The notes under the pieces: model-generated
The model's input: only the letters and a program-made list of their open reading frames with translations
The model's database searches: none
Told to the model about the DNA's origin: nothing
Shown here: positions 44,503 through 53,086 of the stretch, one piece after another
How positions within the stretch are numbered: the first letter of the stretch is position 1
Layout of the letters: every line of letters begins with the position of its first letter
Assembly: GCF_009900745.1 (NCBI RefSeq)
Contig: NZ_WXVU01000017.1
Location: 1 to 64,000 of the forward strand
From: Chryseobacterium sp. c4a
Lineage (GTDB): Bacteria; Bacteroidota; Bacteroidia; Flavobacteriales; Weeksellaceae
Length of the DNA stretch: 64,000 bases
Direction of reading: 5' to 3'
Made by a program: the position numbers and the translations under genes

Positions 44503-44647
44503 CTATTGAATATTGTTAACGACAAAGCGTAGTTTAAGATTATTAAATAACCACGGATCGCCCAGGTTTTCACAGATGACTGTGGGTATTTTATTCTTTC
44601 ATGAATTTTTATAAACAAAGACTATATCTATTGAAAATTCTTTTATT

Positions 44648-45703
44648 TTAAAACCTCATCACATCCTTTACCACGCCATTCTTTTGGGTATGCTGTAGTA
44701 ATTCTGCTTCGATGAATGTTTTAATCTGTTCTTCTGAATCACCACTTGGGAATAAAAGATGTACGTTTGCACCCGCATCCAGGGTAAAGAATAATGGTAA
44801 ACCTGTTTCTCTTCTGAAATCCCAGATTTTATTGATGACTTCCAATGTTCCTGTTTTCATCAGGATAAATGCAGGATCGCTCATCATCATCATCGCGTGA
44901 AGCGTAAGGGCTTCATGCTCTACTAATTTGATAAAACTTTCCATATCTCCGCTTTTCAGGATTTCTTTCATAGGAACAAAGTTTTCCCTTGCTTCCTGGA
45001 ATCTTCTTTCTGCATACGGATTGGTATTCATCAAACCGTGCCCAACTGTTGAAGAAACGCTTTTCTGTCCTTCATGGATTAACAGAACCCAGTCATTGAA
45101 ACTCTTAAATACTTCATGGATTTCAGTTTCAGGATAAGGAACAGCAAATAGATCAGAGCTTCCCTGAACTTCTTCTGTTTCTCCCCAGACAATAAGCCCA
45201 TTGTACAAACTTCTGCATGCACTTCCGCTTCCTAATCTGGCTAAAAATGAGGCTTTTCTTAAGGATTCTTCTTCAGAAGTTTTTCCTGTAAACGTTTCAT
45301 CCAATGCCATCAGACATTTAGCTATTGCTCCGAAACCTGAAGCAGAACTTGCAATTCCTGAACTGTGAGGGAATGTATTTTCTGTTCTGATGATATATTT
45401 CCCCTTTAAGATCCATGGAAGATACTGTTCAATATTTTTAAAATATTTTTCAATCTTTTCAGCAAACTTCACTTCTTCATTTCCTGCCAGAAAAGTCTGT
45501 ACAGAAAAAGGTTCATCAGCCAGAAACTCCATGGTAGTATTCGTTTTACAATGGTTTAATGTATAACTGATACTTGGATTAGCAGGGATCTGATTGTCGT
45601 ACTTCCCCCAATATTTAATCAAAGCAATATTAGACGGACAGCTCTCTGAAACCGTTTGTGTATGAATGGTGAAATTTTCTTTTCCTATAAATTGTGTTGT
45701 CAT
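44648..45703 (-). CDS. mvaD: Diphosphomevalonate decarboxylase
   Basis: MvaD converts mevalonate diphosphate to isopentenyl diphosphate, the last step of the mevalonate route used by flavobacteria for isoprenoids and menaquinone. The 351-residue GHMP-family protein has SNIALIKYWGKYD near residue 25, the ATP loop FPHSSGIASSASGFGAIAKC near 111 and RLGSGSACRSL near 155. The C-terminal FTLDAGANVHLLFP stretch is also characteristic. No other mevalonate genes lie next to it. Confidence 0.93.
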   Translation of the reverse strand: MTTQFIGKENFTIHTQTVSESCPSNIALIKYWGKYDNQIPANPSISYTLNHCKTNTTMEFLADEPFSVQTFLAGNEEVKFAEKIEKYFKNIEQYLPWILKGKYIIRTENTFPHSSGIASSASGFGAIAKCLMALDETFTGKTSEEESLRKASFLARLGSGSACRSLYNGLIVWGETEEVQGSSDLFAVPYPETEIHEVFKSFNDWVLLIHEGQKSVSSTVGHGLMNTNPYAERRFQEARENFVPMKEILKSGDMESFIKLVEHEALTLHAMMMMSDPAFILMKTGTLEVINKIWDFRRETGLPLFFTLDAGANVHLLFPSGDSEEQIKTFIEAELLQHTQKNGVVKDVMRF

Positions 45704-45730
45704 CGTTTAATTTAAGTGATTGAGACTTGG

Positions 45731-45750
45731 CCACCCCTCCAGAGGAGGGA
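45731..45750. repeat. Short palindrome ccctccagaggaggg
   Basis: ccctcc and ggaggg pair around aga in the 143-nt gap upstream of mvaD. No T run follows, so it looks REP-like rather than a terminator. Confidence 0.45.
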
Positions 45751-45846
45751 AATTTCCACAGCTTCATTTGTGATCTCTATGAAAATCGAAGTTTTTTATA
45801 AAACTTAGGTACTAAAACCTCTGCAGCTTTGTGGTTTATAAGTCTA

Positions 45847-47616
45847 TTAATACATCTTCTCTATAATATCTGCATATTTTTTAAGAACCACATTTCTTTT
45901 TACTTTCAATGTTGGAGTAATTTCTCCCGTATTGATGTCAAATTCTGCTGGCATTAGAGTAAATTTCTTCACTTTCTCATAATCAGCAAGGTGGCTTTGT
46001 AATTCTTTTATTTTCTCTTTGTAAAGATGAATTATCTTTTCATTTTTTACGGCATCCTCCCAATTGGTGAAAGGAATATTATTCTTTTTAATATAATCCT
46101 GTAAAAACTCAAAATTTGGAACAATTAAGGCCGAAACAAACTGTCTTCCTTCTGCTACCAACATGATTTGTTGGATAAAATTATTATTGGTCAGAAGGTT
46201 TTCAATCTGTTGCGGGGCAATATACTTTCCGTTGGAAGTCTTCATCAGATCTTTGAGTCTGTCTGTAATAATCAGGTTTCCTTTATCATCAATTTTACCT
46301 GCATCACCGGTTTTAAACCAGCCATCTTCCGTAAATACCTTTTCGGTTTCTTCAGGTCTGTTGTAATAGCCTTTCATGATCCCGTTTCCTCTGGCCTGGA
46401 TCTCGTCACTTTCGCCAATACGGATTTCTACTCCCGGTAAAGGTTTTCCGCTTGTTGCATGCTCAAAATGAGTTAAAGGGAAAAGGGTTAAAGTAGCGGT
46501 TGTTTCCGTTAAACCATACCCAACAGTGACATGAATACCCACAGATTCAAAGAATCTTGTTACTTCAGGTGATAAGGAAGCACCACCACAAGGCAAGAAC
46601 CATAATCTTCCACCCATTTTATCTTTGATTTTACTGAAGACAAGACTATTTGCAACAGATTGTTTCAATTTTAATCCAAAAGGAATTGGCCTTTCATTTC
46701 TTCTCAATTCAGCAGTTTCCCATCCGGTTTTAAGTGCCCAATCGAATATTTTCTTCTTCAATGATGAACCTTCTTCTGCTTTTTCCAACACTCCGGCATA
46801 GACTTTCTGGAAGAATCGTGGGACAGCACACATCGCAGTAGGTTTTACTTCTTCCAAGGCTTTGGCTACATTTTTAGGATCTTCAAGGAAATAGACTCTT
46901 GCTCCGCCATACAAACATAATAAGCTCCAGCTTCTTTCAAAAACGTGGCTTAATGGTAAAAATGCCAGAGAAAGCTCTTCTTCAAAGTTTTTAAATTTAA
47001 AAAATTCAAAGTGAGAATCGAAGGCTTTGATAAAATTTCCGTGAGTAAGCATTACTCCTTTAGGGGTTCCTGTAGTTCCGGAAGTATAAATCAACGTTGC
47101 CGTATCATCATATTCTTTTTTACAGATTTCCAGTTCTGAAGAAGATTTCGCGATAAAATCTTCAAGATAATAACTATTGAATTCTTTTTTGATCCATACT
47201 GCTTTTTTAGAAATAAGTATGGTTTCAAGTTGATTGCTTTCTTTATGTAAAAACTCCAGACAAGCGTCATATTGCCCCTGATTTCCTACTAAGACTACCT
47301 TAGCACCGGAATCATTAATGATATATTCTGCCTGCTCAGCATTATTGGTAGAGTAAATAGGAACAGTAACTGCTCCGATGGCCATTGCAGCTAAATCTAC
47401 GATCATCCATTCAGATGAATTATCTGAATAAATAGCTACTTTATCGTTTTCCTGAACTCCTGCTTCTTTTAAGGCATTGGCTGTTTTAAAAATAATTTCA
47501 CTGAATTTTTTCCAGCTTAGCTCTTTCCAGGCTTCATCTTTCTTTTTAAAGCCGATTGCTGCTTTTATAGGATGTTTTTCTAGATTTTTAAGGATTATTG
47601 CCTCTGCAAGATTCAT
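45847..47616 (-). CDS. Long-chain acyl-CoA synthetase (AMP-forming)
   Basis: A 589-residue ANL-superfamily ligase that activates fatty acids to acyl-CoA through an acyl-AMP. Motifs are TLIYTSGTTGTPKGVMLTHGN near residue 173, VGYGLTETTATLT near 375, GWFKTGDAGKID near 435 and ITDRLKDLMKTSNGKYIAPQ near 455. This is the FadD15-like group common in Bacteroidota. It overlaps the upstream SDR gene by ATGA, so the pair is translated together. Confidence 0.9.
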   Translation of the reverse strand: MNLAEAIILKNLEKHPIKAAIGFKKKDEAWKELSWKKFSEIIFKTANALKEAGVQENDKVAIYSDNSSEWMIVDLAAMAIGAVTVPIYSTNNAEQAEYIINDSGAKVVLVGNQGQYDACLEFLHKESNQLETILISKKAVWIKKEFNSYYLEDFIAKSSSELEICKKEYDDTATLIYTSGTTGTPKGVMLTHGNFIKAFDSHFEFFKFKNFEEELSLAFLPLSHVFERSWSLLCLYGGARVYFLEDPKNVAKALEEVKPTAMCAVPRFFQKVYAGVLEKAEEGSSLKKKIFDWALKTGWETAELRRNERPIPFGLKLKQSVANSLVFSKIKDKMGGRLWFLPCGGASLSPEVTRFFESVGIHVTVGYGLTETTATLTLFPLTHFEHATSGKPLPGVEIRIGESDEIQARGNGIMKGYYNRPEETEKVFTEDGWFKTGDAGKIDDKGNLIITDRLKDLMKTSNGKYIAPQQIENLLTNNNFIQQIMLVAEGRQFVSALIVPNFEFLQDYIKKNNIPFTNWEDAVKNEKIIHLYKEKIKELQSHLADYEKVKKFTLMPAEFDINTGEITPTLKVKRNVVLKKYADIIEKMY

Positions 47617-48626
47617 TTCTTCAGCTTTTTGTCGTTAATATAATTGTTCAGGTGAAAGTCGATGCTTTCTTGGATGGGAATAAACTGATAATTCAGTTTT
47701 TCCTTGACTTTGTGATTGGAAATGGTGTTGAATGAAGAGATCGCTTCAATATTGGATTCTGTAGCCATTTTCAGCTTTGGAATCAACCATCCGAAAAGAG
47801 TATTGGCCCATTTTCCTATATTTAATATAGATCTTGAAAGTATTCTTGCCTCTTTAAGTCCCAGTCGGGTTCTGATCTGTTTGGCCAGATCGGCATATCT
47901 GTTATTTTCAGAAACAATGATAAAACGTTCTCCAAAAATATTGTTTTCCATAAGTTCAATGGCAGTTTTAGCAACATCTCTCACATCTACATAAGCAGAT
48001 CCACCCGCAAACGTAAAGCTATTATCTTCAAAAGTTGAAAAAAGCTCACCGCTGCTTTGCGTCCAATTTCCGCTTCCTACGATCATACCAGGGTTGATAA
48101 TGACTACATTCAATCCTTCAGCAGATGCTCTCCAGGCTTCCATTTCGGATAAATGTTTAGAAATTGCATAGGCAGAATGTTCCAATTTTGGATTAAAATC
48201 AGAATCTTCATCCAGCTCCCCTTTTTCGTTATAGTTATCTAAAACAGCTACAGAGCTTACATGCAGAAACTTTTTAACATCTGATCCTTCACAGGCATAC
48301 AATAAGTTTTCAGTACCTTTAATATTGGTATTATACATCTCTTTTTCATCTTTGGGATGAAAACTTACTTTTGCGGCACAATGATAGACCTCGTCTACCC
48401 CTTTCAGGGCATCCTTTAAAGAATCAATATCATCAAAATCCACGTTCATCCATTCGATTTTATTGAAAAAATCATCAGGATTCTCCGTATAAAAGCTGTA
48501 TGAATGCCTTACTTCGTTTAAATTGCTGCCCGGTCTTTTGGAAGCTCGTACATTTTTACCTCTTTTAAGAAGCTCCAGCACGATTATTCTCCCCAGAATT
48601 CCGGTTGCACCCGTTACAAAAACCAT
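47613..48626 (-). CDS. NAD-dependent epimerase/dehydratase (extended SDR)
   Basis: A 337-residue extended SDR. The nucleotide-binding loop is VTGATGILGRIIVLELL; the active-site pair is YAISKH with Ser in VSSVAVL; DEVYHCAAKVSF and NPGMIVGSGNW are further family stretches. Members act on NDP-sugars, sterols or dihydroflavonol-like substrates. Coupling with an acyl-CoA ligase by ATGA overlap suggests a lipid-related substrate. The identity of the substrate is not known. Confidence 0.85.
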   Translation of the reverse strand: MVFVTGATGILGRIIVLELLKRGKNVRASKRPGSNLNEVRHSYSFYTENPDDFFNKIEWMNVDFDDIDSLKDALKGVDEVYHCAAKVSFHPKDEKEMYNTNIKGTENLLYACEGSDVKKFLHVSSVAVLDNYNEKGELDEDSDFNPKLEHSAYAISKHLSEMEAWRASAEGLNVVIINPGMIVGSGNWTQSSGELFSTFEDNSFTFAGGSAYVDVRDVAKTAIELMENNIFGERFIIVSENNRYADLAKQIRTRLGLKEARILSRSILNIGKWANTLFGWLIPKLKMATESNIEAISSFNTISNHKVKEKLNYQFIPIQESIDFHLNNYINDKKLKK

Positions 48627-48935
48627 TAATGTATGTTACTTGATTACTGACTAAAATATGACAATATTTTCTATCCGGCAATTCTTTAGATTACTGCAAA
48701 AGTTGTCTAAAAAAATGCTTTTGCAAATTTGCGATTTTTAAAGCAAAATTCAACTTTATTTAACCAATATTATCATTCTGAAAATCACAAAATTTGAAAC
48801 TAAAAAGAGAACCTTATTATTTTAACTACAAAAAACACAAAAGTTTTTGAACACTTATGAAATTTAAGTTATCAGCTTTGCGTATAAGAGATCCGCTGAA
48901 ATGCCGTGAAAAATCTTATCTTTTGGAGAGATGGT
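48627..48935. other. Intergenic stretch without a recognised gene
   Basis: A+T-rich DNA between the SDR gene and the graspetide ligase. It holds a 10-bp palindrome gcaaatttgc at 48723–48732 and no convincing open reading frame; it presumably includes the SDR promoter on the minus strand. Confidence 0.5.
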
Positions 48936-48972
48936 AAAAAAAAGCCCTGAAAGCTAAAAAACCTCCAGGACT
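48936..48972 (-). terminator. Intrinsic terminator of the graspetide operon
   Basis: On the minus strand agtcctg pairs with cagggct (one G–U), followed by a run of T residues, 30–65 nt after the MdnC-like ligase stop. Confidence 0.65.
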
Positions 48973-49001
48973 ACTATATAAAAAGTTAATCATTTATATC
49001 A

Positions 49002-50006
49002 TTATACCATCACTACATTGTCTCTTCTTGGAGCTTTATCACACAAAACATCTGCAATACTCTTAGAGATCAGATTTCCTTCTGTACGATTATCCAGCCA
49101 GAAGAATTCTCCGGCAGCATTGATTTCTATAAAATAATATTCGTCCTCAGGAGAAACAATAATATCTATTGCTCCGTAGTCAACATTGTAAACATCGAGA
49201 AGTTCCAAAAGTTTCTCTTTAACATCTGCAGGTAATTCTGTCGGTGTCCATTTATCCAGCAAATTAATACCATCCTTTCTCCAATCCACTTTAGCATCTT
49301 CAAACTGTTGAGAGTCTACTTCAAAAGCATACACATCTCTTCCTACTATCGTAACCCTAAGCTCCTTTTTCTTTTGAATCATCTTCTGAAACTGCATCGG
49401 GCAATACAAAAGTGAATCCAGCTCTTCAAGTTTATCCTCACTCACAACATTGGTGAACACTACATTTTCCACGCCGTCCTCGTAGATCGCAAAACCGGTT
49501 TGCATTTTAGCAACAACATTCTGATGTTTCAAGATAAACTGTTTGGCCTCTTCCGGATTATTCGTAAGACAGGTTTCCGGAACGGTAAGTCCTATTTTAT
49601 GAGCAATTTTCAGCTGTTCTTCTTTACTGTCAAGCCTTCTGTAAACGCTTGGTTTCCCTAATGAATAGGCATCTATAGATTCAAGAAATCCAAATAATGT
49701 ATTACGAATTTCTCCCATCGCTGCATTATAGAATTTTTTATCCATTTCTTCCTTCAATCCTTTTCCGATATTGTATGCTCTACGGTACCAAACGGCTGAA
49801 ATATCATCTAATCGGTATTTTTTTTCTGCTGTTTCAAGGATTGTAATCCATTCTCCATCCTGGAAAACAGTTGACAATTTATTTTGCAATGGATATAAAT
49901 CAACATCAAAGCGAATAACCTCACAATGGTTATCCTTAATGTATTCCGTTACTTTTTCAATAGAAAAATTGTCTGCAGTATGTGTTATTATTAATATTTT
50001 ATTCAT
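49002..50006 (-). CDS. Graspetide ATP-grasp ligase, MdnC/CdnC-like
   Basis: A 334-residue ATP-grasp enzyme expected to make omega-ester links between Thr/Ser hydroxyls and Asp/Glu side chains in a RiPP precursor. Motifs match microviridin ester ligases: ILIITHTADN at the start, SAVWYRRAYNIG near 80, LYCPMQFQKMI, ELRVTIVG and the metal-binding VDYGAIDIIVSPEDEYYFIEIN region ending in GEFFWLD. The start at MNKILIITH overlaps the upstream ligase by eight bases; a longer start is possible but less family-like. It is the last gene of the cluster. Confidence 0.88.
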   Translation of the reverse strand: MNKILIITHTADNFSIEKVTEYIKDNHCEVIRFDVDLYPLQNKLSTVFQDGEWITILETAEKKYRLDDISAVWYRRAYNIGKGLKEEMDKKFYNAAMGEIRNTLFGFLESIDAYSLGKPSVYRRLDSKEEQLKIAHKIGLTVPETCLTNNPEEAKQFILKHQNVVAKMQTGFAIYEDGVENVVFTNVVSEDKLEELDSLLYCPMQFQKMIQKKKELRVTIVGRDVYAFEVDSQQFEDAKVDWRKDGINLLDKWTPTELPADVKEKLLELLDVYNVDYGAIDIIVSPEDEYYFIEINAAGEFFWLDNRTEGNLISKSIADVLCDKAPRRDNVVMV

Positions 50007-50955
50007 GGATATTGATTCTTTTGATAAGACTTTCGGCAATTTTATCTGCTATGGGAAATCCCAGCTCTTTTTGGAGCATTCCCCATTCTCCTTGTGGATT
50101 GACTTCCAGAAAATAATATTTTCCATCTTTTCCCCGGATCATATCAATAGCTCCGGTGTACAATCCCATTTCCTTCATCATAGAAGTGATGTTCGATTTG
50201 ATATCATCCGGCAGTTCATAAGCTGTCCAGAAATAATTTTCGTGACCTACTCTCCAATCTGCATTTTCACTATTATTGATCTTTCCGGTATAAAACTCAC
50301 CATCTACATACATAATTCTCAATTCGTATTCCTTATCGATATAAGGCTGAAAAATCATAGGACAATAGACAATATCCGAAAGATTTCCCAATGTTTCCTC
50401 TTCAATCACCATTGTAGAGATCAATCCTTCACCGCTCATTGTTTTCCTGGTTACCCCATGAAGTTTAGCAATCGCTTTTCCTGAACAATGCTGATCAAAA
50501 AAAGCTTTTACTTTTTCTTCATCATTAGAAAAAATGGTTGGGGGAATGAGCAGATTATTTCGTTGGGCAATTTTCAGCTGAAGCATTTTATTTCCATCAA
50601 TCTTCTTTTCATTCTCATAAGGATTAATCCAGGGTAGATGCTCTAATTGAGTCAACAGATTATAGCGAAGGTTCGTATATTCATTAAGGAATATCTTTTC
50701 ATAATCCTGGTCGAGTTCTTCCGGTACATTGATTCGCCATGCTTTTCTATGCCATACTCCTTTAATGGTATCAGAATGGAGGGTATTTCCATATTCATCC
50801 GTTATCTCAAAAGAATTCTCATTAACGCTCATCTGCTGAAGATGGTTCAAACGATCTGAATTCAGCCTGAAATAAGGAATATTTTTAGAGGAAAGGTATT
50901 GAAAGAAATGATCAATGGTATAAAAATCCTGTGAATGGGTGATACAGAGAATCAT
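49999..50955 (-). CDS. Graspetide ATP-grasp ligase, MdnB-like
   Basis: A 318-residue ATP-grasp enzyme. It shares the microviridin ligase frame (MILCITHSQDFYT; KGVWHRKAWRI; VYCPMIFQPYI; ELRIMYVDG; GAIDMIRGKDGKYYFLEVN) but ends in NPQGEWGMLQKELGFPIA, which is the MdnB/MvdC-side signature rather than the GEFFWL of ester ligases. MdnB-type enzymes form the omega-amide between Lys and an acidic residue, and the precursor keeps the Lys. It follows the precursor gene after a terminator hairpin, with 90 nt between genes. Confidence 0.85.
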   Translation of the reverse strand: MILCITHSQDFYTIDHFFQYLSSKNIPYFRLNSDRLNHLQQMSVNENSFEITDEYGNTLHSDTIKGVWHRKAWRINVPEELDQDYEKIFLNEYTNLRYNLLTQLEHLPWINPYENEKKIDGNKMLQLKIAQRNNLLIPPTIFSNDEEKVKAFFDQHCSGKAIAKLHGVTRKTMSGEGLISTMVIEEETLGNLSDIVYCPMIFQPYIDKEYELRIMYVDGEFYTGKINNSENADWRVGHENYFWTAYELPDDIKSNITSMMKEMGLYTGAIDMIRGKDGKYYFLEVNPQGEWGMLQKELGFPIADKIAESLIKRINIHE

Positions 50956-50970
50956 TTTGCCGATTTTATT

Positions 50971-51010
50971 AAAAAGGGAAACTTAACATTTTAAGTTTCC
51001 CTTTTTGTTA
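50971..51010 (-). terminator. Terminator/attenuator between precursor and ligases
   Basis: A perfect 16-bp stem (aaaaagggaaacttaa and ttaagtttcccttttt) with a four-base loop and T residues, between the precursor stop and the first ligase start. Partial read-through would give much more precursor than enzyme. Confidence 0.85.
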
Positions 51011-51045
51011 CAATTTTATTAATATGTTATTGTAAAATAATCATT

Positions 51046-51264
51046 TTATAGTAAGATCGTATCATCATCACCGTCTGAAGGATATTTCATCGTATGCTCC
51101 ATATCGTTCAATTTAGATGTTACATGATCCAAAGTAATGTTGGTAACAACATCTCTTTCAGGAATTGTAATATCTGTACCTCCTTTTACAGTTTCCGGAT
51201 CTTTAAGTTGCTTTTCAAGAAATGTTGCGAAAAACGGCTTTTTGTTTGATTTTTTGTTTTCCAT
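51046..51264 (-). CDS. Microviridin-like graspetide precursor peptide
   Basis: A 72-residue RiPP precursor. The leader carries KPFFATFLEKQL near residues 9–20, the recognised microviridin leader helix (PFFARFLE) that ligases bind. A VKGG motif near 26–29 resembles a leader cleavage site. The C-terminal core TMKYPSDGDDDTILL matches the microviridin pattern T-x-K-Y-P-S-D-x-(E/D)-(E/D). By analogy, Thr and Ser would be esterified and Lys amidated to the acidic residues. The usual Trp after PSD is Gly here and the acids are all Asp. An upstream stretch TSKLNDMEH might be a degenerate second core. It is followed by two dedicated ligases; no protease, transporter or acetyltransferase gene adjoins. 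Confidence 0.9.
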   Translation of the reverse strand: MENKKSNKKPFFATFLEKQLKDPETVKGGTDITIPERDVVTNITLDHVTSKLNDMEHTMKYPSDGDDDTILL

Positions 51265-51379
51265 AAGTTAATATTTTTATTTATTTGACAATCGAAAGAT
51301 ACAAATTTTTCAACTCATAGAGAAATAAACGAATATTTTAATACAATTTTAACATATTATCAAAATATATAAAATATTT

Positions 51380-52159
51380 TTAATCAAGACCAAGGAATTG
51401 CTTAACAACACTAGCAAAATCTACAGGATTCTCTGCTTGTACCCAATGTCCTGCATTTTTAACGGTTACTATTTTAGCTTTGGGAAATTGTTGCTTTATT
51501 CCATATTCATCTTGTGGTAAAATATAATTGGATTTCTTCCCTGCTATGAATAAAGTTTCTCCTTCAAAAACACCATACTTCACAGCATTTGATACAAATT
51601 CATTATACTTTTCAGATAGTGTTTTAAGATTGAATCTCCAATTTAGTTTTTTATCATCATCCCAGTACAGGTTCTTTGTTAAAAACTGGATGGTTGATCT
51701 TTCAGGAATATATTGAGTCAAAACAGCCTCTACATCATTCCTTGAGCCAACGGTATTAAAATCTACAGTTTCCAGTGCTTTGATGATTCCCTGATGGTGT
51801 GGCGGATATGCTTTTGGTGAAATATCTACAACAATCAGCTTCTCCACTTTTTCAGGATATTTAATAGCAAACTGCATCACAGCTTTCCCCCCTAGTGAAT
51901 GTCCCAAAACATGAGCTTTCTGAATTCCGTAATGCTCCATATAGCGAGAAATATCATCTGCAAGATCATCATGAGACATATCTTCAGAATGAAAACTTCT
52001 TCCGTGATTTCTAAGATCAATAAGGTGCACCGGAAGATACTCTCCAAGATCTTTCCCGAAGCTTCCCCAGTTATCAAGCATTCCAAACAGTCCGTGGAAT
52101 ACTAAAAGCGGCGTAGCGGTAGAACCTTCGCCAAATATTTTTGAGTTTAAGATTTCCAT
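51380..52159 (-). CDS. Alpha/beta-hydrolase (YbfF-like esterase)
   Basis: A 259-residue cytoplasmic hydrolase. HGLFGMLDNWGSFGKDLGEY near the start, the nucleophile elbow GHSLGGKAVMQFA near 87 and a catalytic His in NAGHWVQAENP near 240 fit YbfF-type acyl esterases, with VVDISPKAYPPHHQG as a further hallmark. It lies upstream of the graspetide precursor on the same strand, 115 nt away, but the family is widespread and housekeeping in nature, so membership in the cluster is doubtful. Confidence 0.85.
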   Translation of the reverse strand: MEILNSKIFGEGSTATPLLVFHGLFGMLDNWGSFGKDLGEYLPVHLIDLRNHGRSFHSEDMSHDDLADDISRYMEHYGIQKAHVLGHSLGGKAVMQFAIKYPEKVEKLIVVDISPKAYPPHHQGIIKALETVDFNTVGSRNDVEAVLTQYIPERSTIQFLTKNLYWDDDKKLNWRFNLKTLSEKYNEFVSNAVKYGVFEGETLFIAGKKSNYILPQDEYGIKQQFPKAKIVTVKNAGHWVQAENPVDFASVVKQFLGLD

Positions 52160-52216
52160 ATTTTTATAGAAGTTAAATGTGAAAAGCCAGGTAAACTTAT
52201 GTAGGCTTTTCCGTTA

Positions 52217-52936
52217 TTACCATTTTGCCAATCTCTTCAAATAAGACTGAACTGTATTTTCCAATCCCATATACAATGCCTCAGAAACCAAAGCATGTCC
52301 GATAGATACTTCTAAAAGATTGGGAATAGTATCTGCAAAATATTTTAAATTTTCCAGGCTCAGATCATGTCCCGCATTGATTCCTAACCCAAATTCAGTG
52401 GCTGTCACCGCAGTATCATAATAAGGTTTTATCGCCTTTTCTTTATTGGCTAAATAATCTTTTGCATACGCTTCCGTATATAGTTCAATTCTATCTGCAC
52501 CTGTCTTTGCTGCATATTCTACCAACTCAGGTAAAGGATCAAGAAAGATTGAAGTACGAATTCCGGCATTTTTAAATTCTGCAATAATCTCGGTAAGGTA
52601 ATCCAGGTGTTTTTTAGTATCCCATCCTGCATTTGAAGTGATAGCATCATCTGCATCCGGTACCAGAGTTACCTGTTCAGGTTTCACATCCAATACCATA
52701 TCGATAAAGGATTGATGCGGATTTCCTTCAATATTAAACTCAGTCGTCACCAATGGCTTCAGATCATACACGTCTTTTCTTGTAATGTGCCTTTCATCCG
52801 GCCTTGGGTGAATGGTAATTCCCTGACCTCCGAACTCCTGAATCTTTATTGCTGCTTCTGTCACACTTGGTGTTTCACCTCCTCTTGCATTTCTTAATGT
52901 CGCAATCTTATTGATGTTTACGCTTAGTTTTGTCAT
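52217..52936 (-). CDS. pdxJ: Pyridoxine 5'-phosphate synthase
   Basis: PdxJ joins 1-deoxyxylulose 5-phosphate and amino-acetone phosphate to form pyridoxine 5'-phosphate (vitamin B6). The 239-residue TIM barrel shows KLSVNINKIATLRNARGG at the start, GITIHPRPDERHI near 36–48, the EFNIEGNP stretch near 68, QVTLVPDADD and a closing EVSIGHALVSEAL. It precedes the esterase gene by 57 nt and may be co-transcribed with it. Confidence 0.95.
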   Translation of the reverse strand: MTKLSVNINKIATLRNARGGETPSVTEAAIKIQEFGGQGITIHPRPDERHITRKDVYDLKPLVTTEFNIEGNPHQSFIDMVLDVKPEQVTLVPDADDAITSNAGWDTKKHLDYLTEIIAEFKNAGIRTSIFLDPLPELVEYAAKTGADRIELYTEAYAKDYLANKEKAIKPYYDTAVTATEFGLGINAGHDLSLENLKYFADTIPNLLEVSIGHALVSEALYMGLENTVQSYLKRLAKW

Positions 52937-52949
52937 TTTTTTATTTAGA

Positions 52950-53000
52950 TGTTAGATAGAAGAAGTTAGAAGATGGAAGATAAGAGCTGGAAGTTGCCCC
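52950..53000. repeat. Dispersed gaagatggaag/gagctggaagtt motif
   Basis: tagaagaagttagaagatgg and gagctggaagttgcc, copies of the intergenic motif seen elsewhere in the window, in the 150-nt gap between pdxJ and the MscS gene. Confidence 0.5.
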
Positions 53001-53086
53001 AGACTTATTACTTCTTTTTCGTGTTCTAATTCTTTTATCATTTTAAAATTGAATTTATTTTTTGAGAAAGAATAAACTTTCTGCTT

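Noticed and set aside
51380..52159. Esterase as part of the graspetide cluster
   Set aside because: It matches the widespread YbfF housekeeping family and pairs with pdxJ by position.
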